64,000 nt of DNA from Polaribacter sp. SA4-10 (GCA_949519155.1 CATIQU010000023.1:1-64000); one strand, 5' to 3'; counted from the first letter of the stretch, positions 7,796 through 16,174 are shown. The notes: generated by a model not told the origin, from the letters alone. Made by a program: numbers and translations.

Positions 7796-8617
7796 ATGAA
7801 GGTAGCCATACAAGGAATTAAAGGATCGAACCACCACATTGTGGCGGAAGACTATTTTGAAACACCCATTTCTCTCGAAGAATGTTTGTCTTTTGATAGT
7901 TTGGTAGATGCACTTATAGAAGGGAAAAGTGATATTGGTATCATGGCCTTAGAAAACACCATTGCGGGTTCTATTATACCTAACTATGCTTTGATTGATA
8001 GACACAACTTACATATCGTTGGCGAATATTATTTAAACATTCACCATCACTTAATGGGTTTAGAAAATCAAAATTTAAGTGATATACACGAAGTGTTATC
8101 GCACCCTATGGCGCTGCTTCAATGTAAAGAGTTTTTTAGAAATCATAAAAACATTAAGTTAGTAGAAGATTTAGATACTGCAGATGTAGCCAAAAGAATT
8201 TCAGAGCAACAATTAAAAAATGTGGCTGCAATAGCTCCTAAAATTGCTGCTGATATTTATGGATTAAAAGTAATTGAAGATGAAATTCAAACCATAAAAG
8301 AGAATGCAACTCGTTTTGTAATTGTACAAACGAAGCCATCTGCAATAAAAAACAAGGAAGTTAATAAAGCCACTATAAAATTTCAACTAGATCATAAAAG
8401 AGGAAGTTTGGCAGAAATCTTAAATGTGTTGAGTGACTATAAAATGAGTTTGACAAAAATTCAATCACTTCCAGTTATCGAGACCCCATGGAAATATGCA
8501 TTCTTTGTAGATGTTACTTTTGACGCCTTACAAAATTATGAGAAAGCCATTGCGATTATTACCATAATGGCAGAAGAATTTAAAGTTTTAGGAACGTACA
8601 AAAGCGGTAGAGAATGA
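7796..8617 (+). CDS. pheA: Prephenate dehydratase
   Basis: This 273-residue enzyme converts prephenate to phenylpyruvate, the committed step to phenylalanine. The catalytic domain covers residues ~1-180 and includes the conserved TRF motif near residue 172 (ENATRFVIVQ). An ACT domain for Phe feedback inhibition follows from about residue 190 (RGSLAEILNVLSDY). No chorismate mutase is fused here; that activity is in the last gene of the operon. A four-codon frame, ATGACTAAAAAATGA at 7785-7799, overlaps the start by sharing ATGA. The stop overlaps the next gene by four bases. Expression should depend on the upstream attenuator. Confidence 0.96.
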   Translation: MKVAIQGIKGSNHHIVAEDYFETPISLEECLSFDSLVDALIEGKSDIGIMALENTIAGSIIPNYALIDRHNLHIVGEYYLNIHHHLMGLENQNLSDIHEVLSHPMALLQCKEFFRNHKNIKLVEDLDTADVAKRISEQQLKNVAAIAPKIAADIYGLKVIEDEIQTIKENATRFVIVQTKPSAIKNKEVNKATIKFQLDHKRGSLAEILNVLSDYKMSLTKIQSLPVIETPWKYAFFVDVTFDALQNYEKAIAIITIMAEEFKVLGTYKSGRE

Positions 8618-9756
8618 TACAGCCAGCGAAAAGATTAGACACGGTAAAAGAATATTATTTCTCTAAAAAATTAAGAGAAGTGCGCGAATTGCTTGCAGCA
8701 GGAAAACCAATTATTAATATGGGAATTGGGAGTCCAGATTTGCAACCCCCTAGCACCGTACTTGAAGCCATTCAAAACAGCTTGCAAGATGCTACTGCGC
8801 ACAAATATCAATCGTATCAAGGATTGCCAGCATTAAGAAGTGCCATTTCAGGTTTTTATTCTGAGAAGTTTGGAGTGGACACCAATCCAGAAACAGAAGT
8901 ATTGCCTTTAATGGGCAGTAAAGAAGGAATTATGCATATTTCGATGGCGTTCTTAAATAAAGGAGATCGAGTTTTAATTCCAAATCCAGGATATCCAACC
9001 TATACCTCTGTTACCAAATTAGTAGGAGCAGAACCCTTATTTTATAATTTAAGTGCTGCAACAAATTGGCAACCAAATTTTGAAGAATTAGAAAACCAAG
9101 ATTTATCAGCGGTAAAAATAATGTGGGTCAATTACCCGCACATGCCAACAGGTACAGACGCAACAATAGCAACGTTTGAAAAATTGATTGCGTTTGGAAA
9201 AAAACATCAAATTTTAATCGTTAATGACAACCCGTATAGTTTTATTTTAAATAAAAAACCGATTAGTATTTTACAAGTTGAAGGTGCAAAAGACATTGCT
9301 TTAGAATTAAACTCTTTGAGCAAAACTTTTAATATGGCAGGTTGGCGAGTTGGAATGGTTTTAGGAAACGAACAGTATCTCAATCAAATATTAAAAGTAA
9401 AAAGCAATATGGATTCTGGCATGTTTTACGGAATTCAAAAAGGAGCCATCGCAGCATTAAAATTGTCTGATGATTGGTTTTTAGCCCAAAATAAAATATA
9501 CAAAGAACGAAGAGATTTGGTTTGGCAATTGGCAGATAGATTGAACTGTTCTTATGACAAAAATGCGACAGGATTGTTTGTTTGGGCAAAAATTCCCGAA
9601 GGGAAAACATCAGAAGCAATGACAGATTCAATTTTATATAACAAAGATATTTTTATCACCCCAGGCACCATTTTCGGGAGTCAAGGAGAAGGGTATATTC
9701 GATTTTCATTGTGTGTGACATCGGCGATTATTAAAGAAGCAATAGCTAGAATATGA
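8614..9756 (+). CDS. Class I/II aminotransferase of the aromatic operon
   Basis: This 380-residue PLP enzyme has the class I fold, with NPGYPTY near residue 126 and the PLP lysine in SLSKTFNMAGWRVG near residue 237. The sequence alone does not fix the substrate. Its place between pheA and tyrA, with four-base ATGA overlaps on both sides, makes phenylpyruvate and 4-hydroxyphenylpyruvate the likely acceptors, giving Phe and Tyr. Annotators may call it aspartate aminotransferase or a LL-diaminopimelate aminotransferase relative. Confidence 0.93.
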   Translation: MIQPAKRLDTVKEYYFSKKLREVRELLAAGKPIINMGIGSPDLQPPSTVLEAIQNSLQDATAHKYQSYQGLPALRSAISGFYSEKFGVDTNPETEVLPLMGSKEGIMHISMAFLNKGDRVLIPNPGYPTYTSVTKLVGAEPLFYNLSAATNWQPNFEELENQDLSAVKIMWVNYPHMPTGTDATIATFEKLIAFGKKHQILIVNDNPYSFILNKKPISILQVEGAKDIALELNSLSKTFNMAGWRVGMVLGNEQYLNQILKVKSNMDSGMFYGIQKGAIAALKLSDDWFLAQNKIYKERRDLVWQLADRLNCSYDKNATGLFVWAKIPEGKTSEAMTDSILYNKDIFITPGTIFGSQGEGYIRFSLCVTSAIIKEAIARI

Positions 9757-10604
9757 AAAATATATACATAATCGGTATTGGTTTAATTGGTGGGAGTTTT
9801 GCCATTGATATTAAAAAGCACGATTCAGAAGCTATCATTCATGGAATTAGTAGAAAAGAGGAAACACTAAATAAAGCATTAGCATTAAAGTTGATTGATA
9901 AAAAAGCAACTTTAGACGACCTCGTAAATGCAGACTTAGTAATTGTATCAATTCCGGTAGATGCAACCGTAAAATTATTACCAATCATTTTAGACAAAAT
10001 TTCTGAAAATGCGTTGGTTATTGATGCAGGTTCCACAAAAGAGGCAATTTGTAAAGCAGTTGAGCATCATTCAAAAAGAAGAAACTTTTTGGCATGTCAT
10101 CCTATAGCCGGAACAGAAAAATCTGGGCCAACAGCTGCAATTTCTGGCTTATATGCTGGGAAAACGAATATTATTTGCGAAGTAGAAAAAACAACTTTTA
10201 AGCTTCAAGAACAAGCATTAACCATTTTTTCAGCCCTTGGAATGCGTATTCGCTATATGGATGCGGTTTCTCATGATAAGCATATTGCGTATGTTTCGCA
10301 CCTTTCCCACATCAGTGCATTTATGTTGGGAAAAACGGTAATAAATAAAGAAAAAAATGAACGCGATATTTTTGATATGGCAGGTTCAGGTTTTGCATCT
10401 ACAGTGCGATTGGCAAAAAGTTCGCCAGCAATGTGGACACCGATTTTTAAACAAAACAAAGAAAACGTCATTGAAACGTTGGAAGAATACATCAATAATT
10501 TGCAACATTTTAAGACGTTGATGGAACAAGATAATTTCTCCGAAATTTTTAAAGAAATGGAGAACACAAATTATATAAAGGAAATTTTAAACGGCATAAA
10601 CTAA
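9753..10604 (+). CDS. tyrA: Prephenate dehydrogenase
   Basis: This 283-residue enzyme oxidatively decarboxylates prephenate to 4-hydroxyphenylpyruvate for tyrosine synthesis. The NAD-binding motif GIGLIGGSFA is at residues ~6-15. HPIAGTEKSG near residue 117 and SHDKHIAYVSHLSH near residue 172 carry the conserved active-site histidines. There is no ACT or chorismate mutase domain, so control is probably at the transcript level and at the DAHP synthase. It overlaps the aminotransferase by four bases and is 21 bases from the next gene. Confidence 0.95.
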   Translation: MKNIYIIGIGLIGGSFAIDIKKHDSEAIIHGISRKEETLNKALALKLIDKKATLDDLVNADLVIVSIPVDATVKLLPIILDKISENALVIDAGSTKEAICKAVEHHSKRRNFLACHPIAGTEKSGPTAAISGLYAGKTNIICEVEKTTFKLQEQALTIFSALGMRIRYMDAVSHDKHIAYVSHLSHISAFMLGKTVINKEKNERDIFDMAGSGFASTVRLAKSSPAMWTPIFKQNKENVIETLEEYINNLQHFKTLMEQDNFSEIFKEMENTNYIKEILNGIN

Positions 10605-10625
10605 TAAGCCACAACAAGTAGAAAA

Positions 10626-11708
10626 ATGGAGAATACAAAAGAATTAAGAACATGGTTGGATGATATGAATTTAGCACATCCACTAGTAATAGCAGGGCCT
10701 TGTAGTGCAGAAACCGAAGAACAGGTTTTAAAAATCGCACACGAATTAAAAGATTCTGATGTAAATTATTTTAGAGCGGGAATTTGGAAGCCAAGAACAA
10801 GACCCGGAATGTTTGAAGGTGTTGGAGAAATTGGTTTGCGATGGCTTAAAAAAGTAAAAGAAGAGACAGGTATGAAAACCTGTACAGAGGTTGCTAATGC
10901 AGCGCATGTAAAGTTGGCTATTGAAAATGATGTCGATTTATTGTGGATCGGAGCACGTTCTACAGTATCGCCTTTTATCATGCAAGAAATTGCAGATGCT
11001 TTGCAAGGAACGGATAAAATTGTATTGGTAAAAAATCCAGTAAATCCAGATTTAGCTTTATGGCTCGGTGGAATTGAAAGATTGTATACGGCAGGAATTA
11101 AAAATTTAGGTGCAATTCATAGAGGGTTTTCTACCTATGAGAAAACAAAATATAGAAACATTCCAGAATGGCAAATCGCGATTGAATTTCAAAATAGATT
11201 TCCAGACTTACCATTAATTTGCGATCCTTCTCATATTACTGGAAACAGAGATATGATTTTTGATGTTTCACAAACAGCACTAGATTTAAATTTAGATGGG
11301 CTTATGATCGAAACACATACAGATCCAGATAATGCTTGGAGTGATGCTGCACAGCAAGTAACGCCAGATTCATTAAAGCAAATTATGCAAGATTTGAAGA
11401 TCAGAAAAGAAACCAATACAGAAGCTGAATATAAATCTTCTTTAGACAACTTGCGTGCGCAAATTAACGTTGTAGACAGTCAGCTAGTCGATTTACTAGG
11501 AAAACGTATGAAAGTTGCCGATGAAATAGGAGCGCTTAAAAAAGAAAAAAATGTTGCGGTTTTACAATCAAAACGTTGGAACGAAATTTTAGGAAATATG
11601 ATTTTAGAAGGTGAAAGCAAAGGATTGAGTGAGGAATTTGTTTTAAAAATGTTCAAAGCAATTCATCAAGAATCCATCAATCATCAAGAAAAGATCATCA
11701 AAGGATAA
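10626..11708 (+). CDS. Bifunctional DAHP synthase / chorismate mutase
   Basis: This 360-residue fusion joins the first step of the shikimate pathway to the branch point for Phe and Tyr. Residues ~1-265 are a class I-beta type DAHP synthase (IAGPCSAETEEQ near residue 22, GIWKPRTRPGMFEG, ICDPSHITGNRDM). Residues ~272-360 are an AroQ-type chorismate mutase (LDNLRAQINVVDSQLVDLL, RMKVADEIGALKKEK). In such fusions the mutase domain can also act as the allosteric sensor for the synthase. It is the last gene of the four-gene operon, before a strong terminator. Confidence 0.95.
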   Translation: MENTKELRTWLDDMNLAHPLVIAGPCSAETEEQVLKIAHELKDSDVNYFRAGIWKPRTRPGMFEGVGEIGLRWLKKVKEETGMKTCTEVANAAHVKLAIENDVDLLWIGARSTVSPFIMQEIADALQGTDKIVLVKNPVNPDLALWLGGIERLYTAGIKNLGAIHRGFSTYEKTKYRNIPEWQIAIEFQNRFPDLPLICDPSHITGNRDMIFDVSQTALDLNLDGLMIETHTDPDNAWSDAAQQVTPDSLKQIMQDLKIRKETNTEAEYKSSLDNLRAQINVVDSQLVDLLGKRMKVADEIGALKKEKNVAVLQSKRWNEILGNMILEGESKGLSEEFVLKMFKAIHQESINHQEKIIKG

Positions 11709-11760
11709 TTGATTAAACGAGTCAGTTAACAGGCACTTTTTTTCTGGTTTAAATGATATA

Positions 11761-11799
11761 GACGTTTCAGGTATTAAAAACCTGAAACGTCTTTTTTTT
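11761..11799 (+). terminator. Terminator of the aromatic operon
   Basis: GACGTTTCAGGT (11761-11772) pairs perfectly with ACCTGAAACGTC (11780-11791), followed by eight T. Confidence 0.95.
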
Positions 11800-11854
11800 A
11801 ACTCAAATTCTCATTTGTATTCCCAATTCGTATTTTATTCTCATCTTTGTAATA

Positions 11855-12817
11855 ATGACAGGAATCGTATACAAATCTACCGGAAGTTGGTATCAAGTAA
11901 AGTCTGATATTGGCAAATTTTATAAGTGTAGAATGAAGGGGAAATTTAGAATTCAAAATATTAAAAGCACCAATCCAATTGCTGTTGGAGATAAAGTTGA
12001 ATTTGATGTTGAGCAAAAAGGAGATGATGAAACTGGTGTGATTAAAACGATTTTTGAACGCGATAATTTTATCGTTCGTAAATCGGTCAACCTGTCAAAA
12101 CAAACGCATATTATTGCTTCAAATATTGATCAGGTTTTCTTGTTAATTACCATCAACAATCCTCCAACCTTTTCCGCATTTATAGATCGTTTTTTAGTGT
12201 CTGCAAGAGCCTATAGTATTGATGTTCTTTTGATTTTTAATAAGATAGATTCGTATGCGCTTGAAGAACGTGCTGAGATCCTATACTTAAAAGATATTTA
12301 CGAAAAAATTGGATATCAATGTGAAGAAGTTTCTGCAACTCAAAACAAAAATGTTTCCAAAATTAAAGAACTAATGTTGGGTAAAACATCCATGTTTGTT
12401 GGGCATTCTGGAGTTGGAAAAACAACATTAGTAAATACCATAGAACCTACTTTAGATTTAAAAACGAAAGAAATTTCTGACCAGCATAGCCAAGGAAAAC
12501 ACACCACTACGTTTGCAGAAATGTTCGATTTAAGTTTTGATGCAAGAATTATTGACACACCTGGAATTAAAGGTTTTGGAGTTGTTGATATTGATAAATA
12601 TGAATTGGGAGATTATTTTCCTGAGTTTTTTGCTTTAAAGCAAGACTGTAAATTCAATAATTGTATTCATGTAAAAGAGCCACAATGTGCCGTAAAAGAA
12701 GCATTGGAAGCTGAAGAAGTTTCGTGGTCTCGTTATCGAAGTTACCTTCAAATTTTAGAAGGAGAAGAAGAATCGGAACACTACAGAACCGATATCTGGG
12801 ACGAAGAAGATAATTAG
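11855..12817 (+). CDS. rsgA: Ribosome small-subunit-dependent GTPase A
   Basis: This 320-residue protein is the circularly permuted GTPase that checks late 30S subunit maturation. An N-terminal OB fold covers residues ~1-75. The permuted GTPase motifs follow in the order G4 (FNKID near residue 127), G1 (GHSGVGKTTL near residue 183) and G3 (DTPGI). The C-terminal zinc finger has the CKFNNCIHVKEPQC pattern. It is followed after six bases by dtd, and the two are likely co-transcribed. Confidence 0.96.
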   Translation: MTGIVYKSTGSWYQVKSDIGKFYKCRMKGKFRIQNIKSTNPIAVGDKVEFDVEQKGDDETGVIKTIFERDNFIVRKSVNLSKQTHIIASNIDQVFLLITINNPPTFSAFIDRFLVSARAYSIDVLLIFNKIDSYALEERAEILYLKDIYEKIGYQCEEVSATQNKNVSKIKELMLGKTSMFVGHSGVGKTTLVNTIEPTLDLKTKEISDQHSQGKHTTTFAEMFDLSFDARIIDTPGIKGFGVVDIDKYELGDYFPEFFALKQDCKFNNCIHVKEPQCAVKEALEAEEVSWSRYRSYLQILEGEEESEHYRTDIWDEEDN

Positions 12818-12823
12818 CAAACG

Positions 12824-13276
12824 ATGAAAGTTGTCCTTCAGAGAGTCTCAAAAGCAAGCGTTGTAATTAACGACCGACAAATAGCCTCCATTCAACATGG
12901 ACTTTTATTATTCGTTGGCATTGTTGCAGATGATACCCAAGAAGACATCGATTGGTTGGTTCGAAAAATCAGTAATCTCCGTATTTTTAATGATGCAGAT
13001 CATGTGATGAACAACTCATTAATTGATAGTGACGGACAGGTACTTGTGGTGAGTCAATTTACACTTCACGCTACAACTAAAAAAGGCAACAGACCCAGTT
13101 ATATCAAAGCAGCAAAACCGGATATTGCCATTCCAATTTATGAGAACTTTATTACAACCTTATCTTTAACAATTGGCAAGAAAGTACAAACAGGTGTTTT
13201 TGGTGCCGATATGAAAGTGAGCCTATTAAACGACGGCCCCGTCACTATTATAATTGATTCTAAGGACAAAATATGA
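12824..13276 (+). CDS. dtd: D-aminoacyl-tRNA deacylase
   Basis: This 150-residue enzyme hydrolyses D-aminoacyl-tRNAs (and glycyl-tRNA-Ala mischarges), keeping D-amino acids out of translation. The two family motifs, SQFTLHATTKKGNRPS near residue 79 and the cross-subunit GPVTIIID near residue 140, are both present. Its length is standard. It lies six bases after rsgA, a translation-related pair. Confidence 0.96.
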   Translation: MKVVLQRVSKASVVINDRQIASIQHGLLLFVGIVADDTQEDIDWLVRKISNLRIFNDADHVMNNSLIDSDGQVLVVSQFTLHATTKKGNRPSYIKAAKPDIAIPIYENFITTLSLTIGKKVQTGVFGADMKVSLLNDGPVTIIIDSKDKI

Positions 13277-13327
13277 ATTTCAAATAAAAATAATAAAATT
13301 TATTTCCCATGGAAACTAAATAAATTG

Positions 13328-13335
13328 TATGTTTG
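13328..13335 (+). promoter_or_regulatory. Probable -7 element of the YceI gene
   Basis: TATGTTTG matches TAnnTTTG and lies 41 bases before the YceI start codon. Confidence 0.5.
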
Positions 13336-13376
13336 CTTCATAAACTTATTTTAACTAAATAATTTAATAAATAAAG

Positions 13377-14015
13377 ATGAAAAAAATAATTCTATTAGTA
13401 GCGATTACAGCAACTGTATTTGCATCATGTATTGGAGAGAAAAAAGAAAAAACAGCAATAAAAGAAGCCGTAGTTGTTCCTGTAAATGCCACAGATTTGA
13501 ACAATGTAGATACTACTGTATCTATTTTAAATTGGAAGGGGAGTAAGCCGACAGGTTCTCACAACGGAACCGTTGCATTGAAAAGTGGTGGTTTGTTAAT
13601 TGAAAACGGTATCTTAACACAAGGGACTTTTGTTGTTGATATGAATACAATTACCAATACAGACATGGCGGGTACTAATGGTGCAGCAAAAATAGAAGGG
13701 CATTTAAAGGCTTCAGATTTCTTTGATGTTGCAGTAGCTCCAACAGCAAAATTTGTCATTACTTCAGTAGTAGATATCGAAGGAAAATTAGCCGTTACAG
13801 GAAACCTTACAATAAAAAACACAACGAAAAGCATTACTATTCCAGCAACAATTGCTACAGTCGAAGGGATCACAACTTTTAAAAGTGAAACGTTCACCAT
13901 TGATAGAACTGATTTTGGTGTTGTGTATGCTTCTAAAAAATTAGATGCCGCCTTAAAAGATAAGTTCATTAATGATTTAATGGAAATGTCTTTTAGTGTA
14001 GTTACGAAAGCTTAA
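13377..14015 (+). CDS. YceI-like domain lipoprotein
   Basis: This 212-residue protein begins with a lipoprotein signal peptide (lipobox FASC) and a short linker. A YceI-like lipocalin-type beta barrel follows from about residue 45 (STVSILNWKGSK-type start, then GSHNGTVALKSG, MAGTNGAAKIEGHLKASDFF and FTIDRTDFGVVY). YceI proteins bind polyisoprenoid or other long hydrophobic molecules in the periplasm; the ligand here is unknown. A tiny CDGSH iron-sulfur gene follows after 25 bases, before a terminator, so the two probably share a transcript. Confidence 0.93.
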   Translation: MKKIILLVAITATVFASCIGEKKEKTAIKEAVVVPVNATDLNNVDTTVSILNWKGSKPTGSHNGTVALKSGGLLIENGILTQGTFVVDMNTITNTDMAGTNGAAKIEGHLKASDFFDVAVAPTAKFVITSVVDIEGKLAVTGNLTIKNTTKSITIPATIATVEGITTFKSETFTIDRTDFGVVYASKKLDAALKDKFINDLMEMSFSVVTKA

Positions 14016-14040
14016 TATAAATTTTAAAAAAAGAGAAAAT

Positions 14041-14133
14041 ATGAAATCAATTAAAGCAGATAGACCTACTTGCGGGTGTGGAAATACTTCAGACCCAGAT
14101 GGGTATTGTGATGGATCTCACGCAACAAAATAG
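14041..14133 (+). CDS. Minimal 30-residue CDGSH-type iron-sulfur protein
   Basis: The frame starts at ATG 14041 and ends at TAG 14131-14133. Nearly the whole protein is one cluster-binding motif: CGCGNTSDPDGYCDGSH at residues ~11-27, giving three Cys and one His as in mitoNEET-type [2Fe-2S] proteins. The gap between the second and third Cys is nine residues, one more than in the mitoNEET pattern as I recall it. There is no membrane anchor. It lies 25 bases after the YceI gene and just before a terminator. The strict motif argues it is a real gene despite its size. Confidence 0.82.
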   Translation: MKSIKADRPTCGCGNTSDPDGYCDGSHATK

Positions 14134-14154
14134 AAAAAAAATCAGTGTATTTTG

Positions 14155-14184
14155 AAAACCCAAAACGAAAGTTTTGGGTTTTTT
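14155..14184 (+). terminator. Terminator after YceI and CDGSH genes
   Basis: AAAACCCAAAAC pairs perfectly with GTTTTGGGTTTT across a GAAA tetraloop and ends in T. Confidence 0.93.
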
Positions 14185-14285
14185 CATGAATTATTTATTA
14201 GTTTTTTTGTTTTTATTAAGTGAAATTCGAAAAAAAATATTTCAATTATAAGAAATATCTTTCAATTGCCGGCTACTTTATGGTT

Positions 14286-14741
14286 TTACAGTTGAATAGT
14301 TGTTGTGTTTTTTACTTGCTCTATTGCAAAAGAACTATGGGTACTGCCTATATATTTAATAGCGGTTAGTTTGGTCACCATAAATTCTCTGTATGCGTCC
14401 ATGTCTTTTATATAAATTTTAAGAATATAATCATAATCTCCACTGACATGAAAACACTCAGAAACCTCTTCTAGTTTTAAAATTTCACGCTCAAAAATAG
14501 TCACATATTCTTTGGAATGTTGCACGAGTTTTACATGACAAAAAACCAAAAAGGCTTTTTCAATTTTATTTTTATTTACAATTGCAACATACTTCTGAAT
14601 TACCTTTTGATGCTCCAATTTTTTGATGCGTTCATAGATTGCCGTTATCGATAGGTTTAGTTGTATAGACAGTTGTTTAGTCGTTTGTTTGCTGTTGTTT
14701 TGTAAGCTGTTAAGGAGTTTTTTATCAATTGAATCTAGCAT
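14286..14741 (-). CDS. Lrp/AsnC family transcriptional regulator
   Basis: This 151-residue protein has an N-terminal winged helix-turn-helix (residues ~4-50, with TKQLSIQLNLSITAIYERIK as recognition region) and a C-terminal RAM/Lrp ligand domain (GDYDYILKIYIKDMDAYREF). Such proteins sense amino acids or keto acids. It is transcribed away from the trans-sulfuration enzyme gene with 102 bases between. A divergent regulator-target pair is the simplest reading, with a sulfur amino acid as the likely effector. Confidence 0.93.
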   Translation of the reverse strand: MLDSIDKKLLNSLQNNSKQTTKQLSIQLNLSITAIYERIKKLEHQKVIQKYVAIVNKNKIEKAFLVFCHVKLVQHSKEYVTIFEREILKLEEVSECFHVSGDYDYILKIYIKDMDAYREFMVTKLTAIKYIGSTHSSFAIEQVKNTTTIQL

Positions 14742-14824
14742 GAAAATTTTCTAAAATATCTATATTTAATCTATATATTTATTAATGTGTTGGTTTTTTT
14801 TTTTCTAAAAAGTTGTCAGTTTGT

Positions 14825-14842
14825 ATTGTAAAAAACTACAAT
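14825..14842. promoter_or_regulatory. Inverted repeat at the start of the trans-sulfuration gene
   Basis: ATTGTA (14825-14830) and TACAAT (14837-14842) are separated by six bases and end one base before the ATG at 14844. This is a plausible operator for the divergent Lrp-type regulator, or a small hairpin controlling translation. Confidence 0.4.
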
Positions 14843-14843
14843 T

Positions 14844-16043
14844 ATGAAATTCAATCCAGCAGATAAAATTCAAGATTTACAATATTTCGGAGAAAATGGG
14901 GGGGTCAATCCCTCCATTTCAGATTCTTCAACGTACACTTTTCTGACGGCAAAAACAATGGCTGATACCTTTGATGGAAATACTGATGGATGCTATTTGT
15001 ATTCAAGGCATTCTACCCCTAGTAATAACTATTTAGGAGAAGCTTTGGCTGCAATGGAAGGAACCGCCGCCGCAAACGTTGCAGGTTCTGGCATGGGAGC
15101 CATTACGCCAACGCTATTACAATTGTGTGGTGCAGGAGATCATATTGTTTCAAGTAGAACAATTTATGGGGGAACCTATGCGTTTTTGAAAAATTTCACA
15201 CCAAGAATGCAGATTGAAACCACCTTTGTAGACATTACAAAATTAGCAATGGTAGAAGCTGCAATTACAACAAATACCAAAGTTTTGTATTGCGAATCTG
15301 TAAGTAATCCATTATTAGAAGTTGCAGATATTAAAAGTTTGGCTGTTTTGGCAAAAAAACACAGTTTAAAACTCGTGGTAGACAACACCTTTTCTCCATT
15401 ATCGATTTCTCCAGCAAAATTGGGTGCAGATATTGTAATTCATAGTTTGACAAAATTCATTAATGGGTCTTCAGACACTATGGGTGGCGTTGTTTGTGGT
15501 TCGACAGACTTTATCAATTCACTTAAAAGTGTTATTGATGGTGCGAGTATGTTGTTAGGCGCTTCTGTGGATAGCTTGCGCTCTGCGTCTATTTTAAAAA
15601 ATATGAGAACGCTGCATCTTAGAATGAAACAACACAGTAAGAATGCCTCTTTTTTAGCTGAAAAATTTGAAAATTTAGGCATTAAAACAGTCTATCCAGG
15701 ATTGGTATCACATCCATCTCATATGGTGTTTAAATCCATGATGAATGAAGAGTTTGGTTTTGGTGGAATGTTAACGATTGGTGCTGGTTCGCTTGAGAAA
15801 GCAAATGCGTTAATGGAATTGATGCAAGCAAAAAATGTAGGGTATTTGGCGGTGAGTTTAGGTTTTTATAAAACACTTTTTAGCGCATCAGGAACTTCAA
15901 CATCCTCAGAAATACCTGAAGACGAGCAGAATGAAATGGGACTTTCACCGGGTTTGATTCGATTCTCAATTGGTTTGGACAATGATATTGAAAGAACGTA
16001 TAGAATGATGAAAACCTGTACGGAGGAAGTAGGAGTCTTGTAG
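14844..16043 (+). CDS. Trans-sulfuration PLP enzyme (methionine gamma-lyase / cystathionine lyase family)
   Basis: This 399-residue protein belongs to the Cys/Met metabolism PLP family. The cofactor lysine is in HSLTKFINGSSD near residue 205. YSRHSTPSNNYL near residue 53 and the C-terminal LSPGLIRFSIGLD are family signatures. The family includes cystathionine gamma-synthase, cystathionine gamma-lyase and methionine gamma-lyase. I cannot settle which from sequence alone; a dedicated divergent Lrp regulator suggests a catabolic enzyme. No partner biosynthetic gene is adjacent. Confidence 0.92.
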   Translation: MKFNPADKIQDLQYFGENGGVNPSISDSSTYTFLTAKTMADTFDGNTDGCYLYSRHSTPSNNYLGEALAAMEGTAAANVAGSGMGAITPTLLQLCGAGDHIVSSRTIYGGTYAFLKNFTPRMQIETTFVDITKLAMVEAAITTNTKVLYCESVSNPLLEVADIKSLAVLAKKHSLKLVVDNTFSPLSISPAKLGADIVIHSLTKFINGSSDTMGGVVCGSTDFINSLKSVIDGASMLLGASVDSLRSASILKNMRTLHLRMKQHSKNASFLAEKFENLGIKTVYPGLVSHPSHMVFKSMMNEEFGFGGMLTIGAGSLEKANALMELMQAKNVGYLAVSLGFYKTLFSASGTSTSSEIPEDEQNEMGLSPGLIRFSIGLDNDIERTYRMMKTCTEEVGVL

Positions 16044-16100
16044 TTTCTTAAATTAGTTTTAAGGCTACAAATAGTGTTAAATTTAGAGACTTTAATGAAT

Positions 16101-16163
16101 TTCAAGCTGAGCTTGTCGAATGTATGGATGAGCTTAACAAATGTCAGGCTGAGCTTGTCGAAG
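16101..16163. repeat. Three tandem 21-bp repeats between convergent genes
   Basis: Units begin at 16101, 16122 and 16143 with exactly 21-base spacing. Units 1 and 3 share GCTGAGCTTGTCGAA; unit 2 is degenerate (GATGAGCTTAACAAA). The GCTGAGCTTGTCGAA core resembles a short intergenic repeat common in many bacterial genomes. The array lies between the convergent ends of the trans-sulfuration gene and the YdjM-family gene. Confidence 0.8.
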
Positions 16164-16174
16164 CCAATTGCAAG

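Noticed and set aside
13559-13969. A 136-codon minus-strand frame inside the YceI gene
   Set aside because: The sense frame is a clear YceI lipoprotein; the antisense translation is low-complexity Val/Ser-rich sequence with no motif.
16101-16163. Possible CRISPR array
   Set aside because: Repeats are only 21 bases, directly abutting with no spacers, and one unit is degenerate; no cas genes are present.
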